Source: Kiritimatiellia bacterium (GTDB lineage: Bacteria > Verrucomicrobiota > Kiritimatiellia > RFP12 > UBA1067). From it: a stretch of 12,925 bases of DNA. How positions within the stretch are numbered: position 1 is the stretch's first letter; each line of letters opens with the position of its first letter. The stretch lies in the NCBI GenBank assembly GCA_024405255.1, contig JAKSOY010000120.1:1-12925 (forward strand), in the 5' to 3' direction. Position numbers and translations under genes: made by a program. The notes below the pieces were generated by a model. The model searched no databases. It saw only the letters and a list, made by a program, of their open reading frames with translations, and was not told where the DNA came from. Of this stretch, positions 1 to 6,744 are shown piece after piece.

Positions 1-1324
1 CCACATGGCCGGAATACGGCACCATGCCCTCGATGCCCTGCGGCACGAGATTGTCCTCTTCCTCGTTGTCCTGGAAGTAGCGCGCACGCGAACCCTTGCC
101 GTTCTTGAGTGCCGCCATCGAACCCATGCCACGGTACACCACGTACTTACGGCCGTTCGCATAGATCTTCTCGCCCGGGCTCTCCTCGGTACCCGCCAGC
201 ACGGAGCCCAGCATCACGCTATCCGCACCCGCCGCGAGCGCCTTCGGCACGTCGCCCGAGAGCTTGATGCCGCCGTCGGCGATCACCGCCACGCCCGAAC
301 CGCGCAATGCCTTCGCGGCCGAATAGACAGCCGTGAGCTGCGGAATGCCGACACCGCACACGACACGCGTCGTGCAGATCGACCCCGGTCCGATGCCCAC
401 CTTCACCGCGTGCGCACCGCACTTCGCCAGCGCCAGTGCCGCTTCGCCCGTGGCGATGTTGCCGGCAATCACATCCACCTTCGGGAAGTGCTTGACGATG
501 TACTTCGTCATTTCCATGATGCCCTTCGAATGGCCATGGGCCGAATCGACGACGACGACATCCACGCCGGCCGCCGCAAGCTTTTCCATACGCGACAAAT
601 CGCCCTTGCCGCCCGAGACGGACGCGGAGACGCGCAGACGGAACTGGTCGTCGCAATTGTAGGTTGGATGCTTGTTCTCGACGAGACGCTGAACATCCGT
701 GAACGAATAGAGGCCGACGACCTTGCCGTTCTTGTCGACGAGCGGCAGCTTGCCCATCTTGTTGGCGCGCATGATTTCGTAGGCCTTCTTGAGCGAGGTC
801 CCCGGCTTCGCCGTGATCGGATCCTTCTGCATCACATCGCTCAGCTTCGCCGCATCCATCGGCGCGTAGCGCATGTCAGAACCGGAAATCATGCCCACGA
901 GGCGTTCCTGGTCGTCCAGCACCGGGAAGCCGTTGAACTTGAGCCCCAGGCGACGCTTCTCCGCACGCAGAAACGCGATGTCGTCGTTTGCGTGGAAGCA
1001 AACCGGCTTCGCGATGAGGCCGTTGAGGTAGTTCTTCACCTTCGCGACCTCGGCGGCCTGATCGTCCTCTTCGAGGTTCTTGTGGATCACGCCGATACCG
1101 CCCGCAAGCGCCATCGCAATCGCCATCGGGGCCTCGGTCACGGTATCCATGGCTGCGGAAATGAACGGCACCTTCATCTTTTGGCGGGACGTCAGCTGCG
1201 TCTCGAGCGAGGCGTCATCCGGCAGGAAATCAGCATATTGCGTGACGAGCGTGACATCGTCATACGTGAGTCCCTCGAACGGGAACGTCTTCATGAAATC
1301 GTCAAGATACTTGTTGGTCGCCAT
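1..1324 (-). CDS. guaB: IMP dehydrogenase, 3' end cut off by the window edge
   Basis: This enzyme oxidises IMP to XMP with NAD+, the first committed step of GMP synthesis in the cytosol. The visible 441 residues read as a typical IMPDH. The N-terminal barrel half includes SAAMDTVTE (residues 57-64). A CBS-domain pair lies at about 105-215. The catalytic loop GPGSICTTR places the nucleophile at Cys317, and the phosphate-binding stretch [11 protein letters not shown] is at about 348-358. The flap begins [10 protein letters not shown] near 398 and contains the ARYFQ motif. By comparison with E. coli GuaB, about 50 C-terminal residues lie outside the window. The ATG at 1324 is preceded by AGGAG at a good distance and by its own promoter, so guaB can be expressed separately from the upstream purF-prfB-tsaB genes, although I see no terminator after tsaB. 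Identification is secure. Confidence 0.97.
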   Translation of the reverse strand, partial: MATNKYLDDFMKTFPFEGLTYDDVTLVTQYADFLPDDASLETQLTSRQKMKVPFISAAMDTVTEAPMAIAMALAGGIGVIHKNLEEDDQAAEVAKVKNYLNGLIAKPVCFHANDDIAFLRAEKRRLGLKFNGFPVLDDQERLVGMISGSDMRYAPMDAAKLSDVMQKDPITAKPGTSLKKAYEIMRANKMGKLPLVDKNGKVVGLYSFTDVQRLVENKHPTYNCDDQFRLRVSASVSGGKGDLSRMEKLAAAGVDVVVVDSAHGHSKGIMEMTKYIVKHFPKVDVIAGNIATGEAALALAKCGAHAVKVGIGPGSICTTRVVCGVGIPQLTAVYSAAKALRGSGVAVIADGGIKLSGDVPKALAAGADSVMLGSVLAGTEESPGEKIYANGRKYVVYRGMGSMAALKNGKGSRARYFQDNEEEDNLVPQGIEGMVPYSGHV

Positions 1325-1355
1325 AGATGCTCCTAATCAGTGCTTTTCCCGTCTA

Positions 1356-1384
1356 TTTATACTCTTTTTCGCGGGAATTGGCAA
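1356..1384 (-). promoter_or_regulatory. Sigma-70-type promoter of guaB
   Basis: On the minus strand there is a -35 hexamer TTGCCA (1379-1384), a 17-nt spacer and a -10 hexamer TATAAA (1356-1361). The inferred transcript start leaves a leader of about 25 nt before the guaB ATG, containing the AGGAG ribosome site. That leader is too short for a riboswitch. The call rests on match to the consensus and position only. Confidence 0.75.
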
Positions 1385-1409
1385 GTGAAAATTTGAAAAA
1401 TCGTGTTTC

Positions 1410-2045
1410 TCAAGGGCTGTTCGGCCGTACGGCGGGCTGCAGGTAGATCGGCAGCGGCTCGGAACGCGGCAACTCGGGGTGCGCCACGGCGATTTCCGCG
1501 AGGCGCTGGGCGAGCGGCACGAGAGAGCCTTTGTAATGATGGCCGAAGACGCCCTGCAGAAGCGTTTCGATGCGGGCGCCGTCGGGCGTCACCACCGCAC
1601 AATGCTCCGGAACGGCCGAGACGAGCTCGTCCTTCGAAACGAGCGTGAAATCCTTGACGCAGGTCACGCCCTCGTAGACGACGACCCAAAAGCGGTCGCG
1701 CCGCGCGTCGCCCACAACCGCCGTATGGGCGCCATCGCGCGAGAGCGCCAATGTCGACGGCAAACCGACGACCTGCGTCGTCTTCTTCGTATTGCCGAGA
1801 GCCAGTCCCTGGGCGAAGGCAAGGGCGGCGCGGATGCCGGCAAACGATCCCGGTCCCTGTCCCACCAGCACCTGATCGAGGTCGTTCACCGAGAGGTCCT
1901 GCGTGGCGAGGAAATCGCGGATCTTCACCGGCCATTCCGCACTCCGCGAATCCATGCCGGCGAAGACGCGCCCCACCACTTTGCCATCAGCTGCCACGGC
2001 CACGCTCTGCGTATCCGTGGATCTATCGATCACCAAAATATTCAT
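1410..2045 (-). CDS. tsaB: tRNA threonylcarbamoyladenosine biosynthesis protein TsaB
   Basis: TsaB is the non-catalytic ASKHA-fold partner of TsaD. It takes part in making t6A at position 37 of ANN-decoding tRNAs in the cytosol. The 211-residue product opens with the fold's first beta hairpin (MNILVIDRSTDTQSVAV). It carries the family signature GQGPGSFAGIR at residues 63-72, then a glycine-containing strand at about 109-123 (AVVGDARRDRFWVVVY), and ends in the typical PIYLQP segment. Length is in the usual TsaB range. The reading frame is open up to 2147, but I chose the ATG at 2045 because homologous TsaB proteins begin at this hairpin and the extra 34 residues are low-complexity. No good Shine-Dalgarno sits right before it; a GGAGG lies about 20 nt upstream. 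It follows prfB after 61 nt and is probably co-transcribed with purF and prfB. Confidence 0.93.
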   Translation of the reverse strand: MNILVIDRSTDTQSVAVAADGKVVGRVFAGMDSRSAEWPVKIRDFLATQDLSVNDLDQVLVGQGPGSFAGIRAALAFAQGLALGNTKKTTQVVGLPSTLALSRDGAHTAVVGDARRDRFWVVVYEGVTCVKDFTLVSKDELVSAVPEHCAVVTPDGARIETLLQGVFGHHYKGSLVPLAQRLAEIAVAHPELPRSEPLPIYLQPAVRPNSP

Positions 2046-2076
2046 TTTAAACGCCGAGGGACTTTCCTCCGCACTC

Positions 2077-2111
2077 CATTTTACATTTTCCGTTTTACAT
2101 TCTACATTATT
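2077..2111 (-). repeat. Degenerate 7-bp tandem repeat between prfB and tsaB
   Basis: Five consecutive 7-bp units occupy this stretch. On the plus strand they read CATTTTA, CATTTTC, CGTTTTA, CATTCTA and CATTATT; the minus-strand consensus is about TAAAATG. The array overlaps the prfB stop codon and fills part of the prfB-tsaB gap. One further TAAAATG copy (2043-2049) contains the tsaB start codon. The array is AT-rich within GC-rich surroundings. Its function is unknown. It could be a slippage-derived intergenic repeat of the kind scattered in some genomes, or it could affect tsaB translation. Confidence 0.7.
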
Positions 2112-3249
2112 TCTGCTTCGCCGCCTGCTGCTGGAGCCACGCTTCAATGAACGGCTGGATGTGACCGTCCATCACCGCGTTCACGTCCGAAGTCTCCACT
2201 TCCGTGCGAAGGTCCTTCACCATCGTGTAGGGACAGAACACATAGGACCGAATCTGCGAGCCCCAGCCGTTCGCGCTCTTCGCCCCGTAGAAGCGGTCCA
2301 TCTCCGCACGCTTCTGGTCTTCGTAGTATTCGTAGAGCTGGGCGCGCAGCATGTTCATGGCCTTTTCCTTGTTCATGTGCTGCGAGCGTTCCTTCTGGCA
2401 CGCCACCACGATGCCCGTGGGCAGGTGGGTCAAACGCACGGCCGAGTCGGTCTTGTTGACGTGCTGGCCGCCGGCGCCGCCCGAACGGTAGGTGTCGATA
2501 CGCAGATCTTCGTCCTTGATCTCGACGTCGATGTCGTCGGCGATTTCGGCGACGGTTTCAACGGACGCGAACGAGGTCTGCCGGCGCTTGTTCGCATCGA
2601 ACGGCGAAATGCGCACGAGACGGTGGATGCCGCGTTCGGCCTTCATCGTGCCGTAGGCGTACGAACCTTCAATGCGGAAGTAGACGTCTTTGAGTCCGGC
2701 TTCTTCGCCCGGCTGCTGGTCGTATTCTTCGACCTTCCATCCCTGGTCTTCCGCATAGCGCTGATACATGCGGTAGAGCATCGACACCCAGTCGCACGCT
2801 TCCGTACCACCCTGTCCGGCGTGAAGCTTGACGAACACGTTGTAGGCGTCGAACTTGCCGCCAAGGAGCGACTGCATGCGCAGCTTGCCGAAAAACTCAT
2901 CGGCCTTCACGCACTCGGCGATCGTATCCTTGAGCGCCGCCTGCTGGGCCGGACCTTCTTCCATCTCGGCGAGCTCGAGCATCACGGCCGCATCTTCCAC
3001 CGTCTTCGACAAGGCGTCGAACGGTTGCACATAGGCACGTTCCGCATTCGTCGCGGCAATCACGTCCTTGGCCTTCGCCTGGTTGTTCCAGAACTCGGGC
3101 TCGGCCTGCTGCGCTTCCAGCTCTTTCAGTTTGGCACGACGCTGCTCGATCTTCACATAGTCGGCCATCTCGGCGACGCTCTTCTTGAGCGCGGCGATCC
3201 GCTGGCCGACTTCCTCGACCTCAAGCAGTTTCTCTTTTGTCTCTTCCAT
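2107..3249 (-). CDS. prfB: Peptide chain release factor 2, no programmed frameshift
   Basis: RF2 recognises UGA and UAA stop codons in the ribosomal A site and triggers release of the finished protein. The 380-residue product has an N-terminal helical domain, the RF2-type recognition tripeptide SPF at 215-217 (RF1 would have PxT), and the catalytic GGQ at 260-262 within SGGAGGQHVNKTDSAV. The C-terminal region contains the usual basic motif QIRSYVFCPYTMVKD. Most bacterial prfB genes need a +1 frameshift at an in-frame UGA near codon 25. Here the corresponding region (residues 28-45) is continuous and has no CUU-UGA site. The ATG at 3249 has AAGGGG about 6 nt upstream, and this ribosome site overlaps the purF stop codon only 9 nt away, which points to co-expression with purF. 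Confidence 0.96.
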   Translation of the reverse strand: MEETKEKLLEVEEVGQRIAALKKSVAEMADYVKIEQRRAKLKELEAQQAEPEFWNNQAKAKDVIAATNAERAYVQPFDALSKTVEDAAVMLELAEMEEGPAQQAALKDTIAECVKADEFFGKLRMQSLLGGKFDAYNVFVKLHAGQGGTEACDWVSMLYRMYQRYAEDQGWKVEEYDQQPGEEAGLKDVYFRIEGSYAYGTMKAERGIHRLVRISPFDANKRRQTSFASVETVAEIADDIDVEIKDEDLRIDTYRSGGAGGQHVNKTDSAVRLTHLPTGIVVACQKERSQHMNKEKAMNMLRAQLYEYYEDQKRAEMDRFYGAKSANGWGSQIRSYVFCPYTMVKDLRTEVETSDVNAVMDGHIQPFIEAWLQQQAAKQK

Positions 3250-3258
3250 AAATTCCCC

Positions 3259-4734
3259 TTATTGAGCCGATGCACAGTGATGCGGACACGTCTTGCACTG
3301 ATGGGAGCAGTTTCCATCCGGACCCACCGAAACATCCTTGCCGTCAAAGCAGTAGGTGCAAAGACGATTTTTGGGAAGACCGATGGCCTGTACGAGATCC
3401 TCCAGACGCTGGAAGGCCAACGACGTGAGATTCAGATTGCGGCGGATGTAGTCGACCATCCGCGCGTAGGGTTCGCCGTCCGGATCGAGATACGGAGTCA
3501 CATCGGCATTCGCCCCGTCCGTCTCGTGGATGTAGCGGCGCGAAATCAGATCGTCGTCGCTGCGCGAACGGGAGAAATTGAGGAAGCGGCACGGATAGAG
3601 CAACGGCGGACACGCAATGCGCATGTGCGCTTCCTTCGCGCCGGCGGCAAAGAGCCGCTTCGCCTGCTGTCCAAGCTGCGTGCCCCGCACGATCGAATCG
3701 TCGCAGCACACGAGGCGCTTGTCACGGATCAGACTCGGTATCGGAATGAGCTTCATCGACGCCACGCGTTCACGCTGGCGCTGGTCGCTCGGCATGAACG
3801 AACGCGCCCAGGTGGGCGTATACTTGACGAACGGACGCGCATATTTCAGTCCGGCCTCGTGGGCATAGCCGAGCGCGTGCGAAATGCCGCTGTCGGGCAC
3901 GCCGCCCACGCTATCCGCTTCGACCGGATTGCGCCGCGCCAGAAAACCGCCCGAACGATAACGCGACATTTCCACGTTTCGTCCCTCGTAGGAAGACGCG
4001 GGATACCCGTAATACACCCACAGGAACGAGCAGATCGCCATCTGCTCACCCGGCGGCAGCAACGTCTTGTCGCCCGTCGGCGTCAGCTCGGCCATTTCGC
4101 CCGGCCCCAGATCGCGTACGTAGTCATACCCGAGATTCGGCAGCGCACACGACTCCTGTACGACGATCATCGCCTTGTCTTTGCGCCCCACGATGACCGG
4201 CGTTCGTCCATAGCGGTCGCGCACGGCGAGCAACCGGCCCGTCTCGGTGACGACCATGAACGAACAGCTGCCCTCGATCTTCTGCTGAACCAGCTTGACG
4301 CCCTCTTCAAGCGTCGGCGCCGAGGCGATGATCGCCGAGACCACCTCGGTAGGACCGACCATGCCCGATGTCGTCGAATACTGCAACTGCAGGTGGTTCT
4401 TTTCGAACATCTGCTGCATGATCGACTCGATGTTCGTGATCACCCCCACCGTGACGATCGCAAACGTGCCATGCGCACACCGCATCACGAGCGGCTGAGG
4501 GTCGGTATCCGAGATCACACCCATGCCGACGCGACCGACGAACTTCGAAAAGTCATGCTCGAATTTCGAGCGGAACGGGGCATTTTGAATGTTATGGATG
4601 GACCGTTGGAACTTGCCATCCTTCAGCACGCACATGCCACCGCGATGCGTGCCTAAATGCGAATGATAGTCGGTCCCGAAAAACAGGTCCGACACACAGT
4701 CTTCTTGAGATATAACACCACAGAATCCGCCCAT
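3259..4734 (-). CDS. purF: Amidophosphoribosyltransferase, PurF-like variant with altered glutaminase site
   Basis: PurF converts PRPP and glutamine-derived ammonia to phosphoribosylamine, the first step of purine synthesis. The 491-residue protein has an N-terminal Ntn-hydrolase domain starting MGGFCGVIS, with Cys5 as the candidate nucleophile after propeptide removal. THRGG (29-33) matches the conserved HRG. The PRPP loop is CCDDSIVRGTQ (343-353) in the transferase domain. Cys235, Cys382, Cys459 and Cys462 match the context of the four Fe-S ligands of the Bacillus-type enzyme. Two features are odd. The usual HNGNLTN segment reads TVGVITN (95-101), and the usual D-S/T-E reads PTE (128-130). 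An extra tail carries Cys476, 480, 483 and 487. The family is clear, but full glutaminase activity is uncertain. The ATG at 4734 follows GAGGAG by 5 nt. It is the first gene of the purF-prfB-tsaB unit. Confidence 0.9.
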   Translation of the reverse strand: MGGFCGVISQEDCVSDLFFGTDYHSHLGTHRGGMCVLKDGKFQRSIHNIQNAPFRSKFEHDFSKFVGRVGMGVISDTDPQPLVMRCAHGTFAIVTVGVITNIESIMQQMFEKNHLQLQYSTTSGMVGPTEVVSAIIASAPTLEEGVKLVQQKIEGSCSFMVVTETGRLLAVRDRYGRTPVIVGRKDKAMIVVQESCALPNLGYDYVRDLGPGEMAELTPTGDKTLLPPGEQMAICSFLWVYYGYPASSYEGRNVEMSRYRSGGFLARRNPVEADSVGGVPDSGISHALGYAHEAGLKYARPFVKYTPTWARSFMPSDQRQRERVASMKLIPIPSLIRDKRLVCCDDSIVRGTQLGQQAKRLFAAGAKEAHMRIACPPLLYPCRFLNFSRSRSDDDLISRRYIHETDGANADVTPYLDPDGEPYARMVDYIRRNLNLTSLAFQRLEDLVQAIGLPKNRLCTYCFDGKDVSVGPDGNCSHQCKTCPHHCASAQ

Positions 4735-4759
4735 AAAGTCTCCTCGTTGAGAGATGGAT

Positions 4760-4788
4760 ATTGTAGCAAATCAAGGACGGAATCGCAA
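4760..4788 (-). promoter_or_regulatory. Sigma-70-type promoter of the purF operon
   Basis: On the minus strand there is a -35 hexamer TTGCGA (4783-4788), a 17-nt spacer ending in TGC (an extended -10), and a -10 hexamer TACAAT (4760-4765). The predicted transcript starts about 20 nt before the purF ATG. The promoter lies just after the terminator that closes the upstream toxin-antitoxin unit, so it defines a clean operon boundary. No purine riboswitch fits in so short a leader. Confidence 0.78.
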
Positions 4789-4807
4789 CTCTAAAGCGGA
4801 CAAGGAC

Positions 4808-4828
4808 AAAAACGCGATTATCGCGTTT
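4808..4828 (-). terminator. Intrinsic terminator with the toxin stop codon in its loop
   Basis: On the minus strand a perfect 8-bp stem (AAACGCGA with TCGCGTTT) encloses a 3-nt loop TAA and is followed by a run of five Ts. The loop TAA is the stop codon of the RelE/ParE-type toxin, so the stem's left arm codes for its last residues. It closes the unit that runs from ahcY to the toxin. On the plus strand the T run is only three, so termination should work mainly for minus-strand transcripts. Confidence 0.8.
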
Positions 4829-5117
4829 GATCCAGACGTTCATTTATCCAATCAGGATTTCTTCGATTGTCAAGTACTGCGTAGACGAGAGCAACATCGT
4901 CCACAATGTCATAATAGATTGAATAAGGGAACACACGCGAGACCATCATGTAGAATCCATGCCGACGCGGATGAATGCCGGCATAAATCCCCAGCGATTC
5001 GATTTCGCCATACAGCGTATCAGAAAAATAGGCGCCCAACCCTTGATCCTGACATCCATAGAACCAAGTCGCTTCTAGCATATCCTCATGCGCAGGATCA
5101 AGAACCTCAACGCGCAT
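4818..5117 (-). CDS. Type II toxin, RelE/ParE family
   Basis: The product (99 residues) resembles the RelE/ParE superfamily of small toxins that act on ribosome-bound mRNA or on DNA gyrase. Which target applies here cannot be read from sequence. Typical features are the N-terminal strand MRVEVLDPA, an alpha-helical stretch with EDMLEATWFY, the family motif YAGIHPRRHGFY (about residues 45-56), SRVFPYSIYY near 60-69, and the closing strand YAVLDNRRNPDWI. The frame is open to 5153, but the ATG at 5117 gives the start that aligns with known toxins. It overlaps the antitoxin gene by 11 nt, with an AGGA upstream, so translation is probably coupled. Local base composition is more AT-rich than in neighbouring genes, which suggests acquisition by transfer. 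Its stop codon lies in the terminator loop. Confidence 0.85.
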   Translation of the reverse strand: MRVEVLDPAHEDMLEATWFYGCQDQGLGAYFSDTLYGEIESLGIYAGIHPRRHGFYMMVSRVFPYSIYYDIVDDVALVYAVLDNRRNPDWINERLDQTR

Positions 5118-5331
5118 CGATGGCTTCCTGCAGACGACGCTTCGATTCAGCAACAGACATCGACCCTATTTCGCCAGCATCGTATTGACGCCGACGCTCG
5201 GCTAGAATCGCAGCATGCCACGCGGGCGGTTGCGCGACAACGGAAGCCGACATCGAAGACCAGAGGTACTCCAACGTCTGCATCTTCTCGCTCAGACTCA
5301 TCTGATCGATCTGTTTCATCACTGTAGGCAT
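5107..5331 (-). CDS. Type II antitoxin, putative addiction module component (PF09720-like)
   Basis: This small acidic and helical protein (74 residues) matches the pattern of the addiction module component family, which partners RelE/ParE toxins. It shows MSLSEKMQTLEYLWSSM near the N-terminus, the family's PPAWHAAILAERR (about residues 35-47), and a C-terminal VAESKRRLQEAI stretch that plays the role of the toxin-binding helix. It should bind and neutralise the downstream toxin and may repress its own promoter. The ATG at 5331 lies inside the end of the oxidoreductase gene (13-nt overlap) with AAGGGTG upstream. An alternative ATG at 5319 forms a TGATG junction with the oxidoreductase stop but lacks a ribosome site. 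The antitoxin-before-toxin order is typical. Confidence 0.85.
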   Translation of the reverse strand: MPTVMKQIDQMSLSEKMQTLEYLWSSMSASVVAQPPAWHAAILAERRRQYDAGEIGSMSVAESKRRLQEAIDAR

Positions 5332-6707
5332 GGTGCTTCACCCTTTCCATTTGCATTGTAGCCTTCGATCGTTTTTACGCCCGTTGCGGCGTTCCAGCGG
5401 ATCGTTCGGCCTGGCATGAGCTGCGCTTCGTTTCCAAGGACGATCGTTTCCGTGAATCGCGCCGACCAGTTGAGACGACTGCGCGGTTCGCCGCCATCGA
5501 GGCAGCAATCGAGATATTCGTGATAGTGCGAACGGACCTCCGGCAGCTCGGGGAGCACCGGCGGCTTCTTTCCGTTCTTCATCACGAATGCCGGCATCGA
5601 TCCGGCCCCGCGACCAAAATGCGTCGAGAGGATCCACCCGTCCTCGCCTTCGATCACGCGGCCTTGCAGCGGCATCGTCTTGAAATGCGTCCGAGCCGCC
5701 AGCGCACGGATTTCCGGAGGCAGGAGGAACTGTCCTGTCGGATTCAATTTCGGGTCCAGCGGACCGTCGCACCACTCGATGTCGAACGGCTGGCCGCCTG
5801 TCGCCTTCACCCCCGGGAAGGTCCAGGTGATGTGGGCCATCCGCGGCCAAAACTGCTCACGGAAGGTCGCACTCCACTTGTCGTCGATGACCTCCGCACG
5901 GACGGCCGTCGGTCCCAACATGCCCAGACGCATGCCCAACCACACGGGCGAGAAGATGTGGCTGCCCATATCGCCCAGCCAGGACGATCCGAACGCACAC
6001 CAATGACGCCACATCCGCGGATGATAGACGCCCTTTGCATACGGACGACACGGAACCTGATCGCCGAGCCAGAGTTTCCAATCGAGCGTCGCGGGAACCG
6101 GATCCGCCGGCAGCGGCCACGTGCGCCTACCGTTTGCAAACCAGCCGGAGTTCGTGAAAAGCCACACGTGCTTGATCCGGCCGATCGCGCCGGACTCGAT
6201 CGCCGCAACCGTCTGCCGGTCGCAGACCCAGGAGGCGATCTGCGTACCGAGCTGCGTCACCGCACGCTTCTCGTTCACAAGCTTTTCAATCGCACGGCAT
6301 TCAGCGAGCGAATGGCAGAGCGGCTTCTGCGCATAGACGTTCTTACCGCGTGCGAGCGCCGCGAGAATGACGGGGGCGTGCATGTGGTCCGGCGTCGAGA
6401 CGTTCACGGAATCGATGCGATCCCCTTCCTTCTCCAGCATCTCCTTCCAGCTGCGGTAGATGCGCGCATCGGGATGGCGCTTGTGCGCCGCCGCAAGAAA
6501 GGCCGAATCCACATCGCAGAGCGCCGTAATGTGCGTGCGCTTGTGCGACGCGATGGACTTCAGATCGCCCCCCGCCATGTTCGCCGTTCCCACGCAGGCG
6601 TGGGACAGAAGCGCGTTCGGACTGCGCGTGGAGAGGATCGCAGGAAATGCCGGCAAGGCGGCGAGAGAACCAACCGAAGCCAGAAATTGACGACGCGAGT
6701 TTTTCAT
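5319..6707 (-). CDS. Tat-signal Gfo/Idh/MocA family oxidoreductase
   Basis: This family uses NAD(P) to oxidise or reduce sugars, inositols and related compounds; the substrate here is unknown. The 462-residue protein opens with a twin-arginine signal (SRRQFLASVGSLAALPAFPA, residues 4-23), so export or membrane anchoring is likely. The Rossmann part follows, with a weakened nucleotide-binding loop (CVGTANMAGGDLK, 38-50), ALCDVDSAF at 62-70 and the family STPDHMHA (104-111). The usual EKP reads QKP (127-129), which keeps the catalytic lysine. LGDMGSH (244-250) is in the C-terminal half. Such Tat-bearing Gfo/Idh proteins are common in Planctomycetota, Verrucomicrobiota and Bacteroidota, often in glycan use. 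The ATG at 6707 follows AAAGG. It is separated from the ferredoxin gene by 37 nt and overlaps the antitoxin gene by 13 nt. Confidence 0.9.
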   Translation of the reverse strand: MKNSRRQFLASVGSLAALPAFPAILSTRSPNALLSHACVGTANMAGGDLKSIASHKRTHITALCDVDSAFLAAAHKRHPDARIYRSWKEMLEKEGDRIDSVNVSTPDHMHAPVILAALARGKNVYAQKPLCHSLAECRAIEKLVNEKRAVTQLGTQIASWVCDRQTVAAIESGAIGRIKHVWLFTNSGWFANGRRTWPLPADPVPATLDWKLWLGDQVPCRPYAKGVYHPRMWRHWCAFGSSWLGDMGSHIFSPVWLGMRLGMLGPTAVRAEVIDDKWSATFREQFWPRMAHITWTFPGVKATGGQPFDIEWCDGPLDPKLNPTGQFLLPPEIRALAARTHFKTMPLQGRVIEGEDGWILSTHFGRGAGSMPAFVMKNGKKPPVLPELPEVRSHYHEYLDCCLDGGEPRSRLNWSARFTETIVLGNEAQLMPGRTIRWNAATGVKTIEGYNANGKGEAPCLQ

Positions 6708-6744
6708 AGGGGCCTTTCGTTCTTTGAATACACCCGAAGCGGGG

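Noticed and set aside
5..1336. A 443-codon plus-strand frame over guaB
   Set aside because: It is antisense to guaB and has no motifs of its own. The other long plus-strand frames over the Gfo/Idh gene, the redox genes and the polymerase gene were rejected for the same reason.
1325..1409. A possible riboswitch upstream of guaB
   Set aside because: The promoter lies within this gap, which leaves a leader of only about 25 nt. There is no room for a known purine or ppGpp riboswitch.
2046..2147. An N-terminal extension of tsaB by 34 residues
   Set aside because: The extra residues are low-complexity and pass through the heptamer repeat and the prfB 3' end. TsaB homologues begin at the MNILVID hairpin.
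1903..4656. A 917-codon open frame on the plus strand
   Set aside because: It lies antisense to tsaB, prfB and purF, which have clear family motifs. Its translation is rich in His, Arg and Leu without recognisable domains, as expected for the reverse complement of a GC-rich gene.
6728..6744. A short inverted repeat (CCCG-CTT-CGGG) in the gap before the Gfo/Idh gene
   Set aside because: The stem is only about 4 bp with no T run, so I do not call it a terminator.
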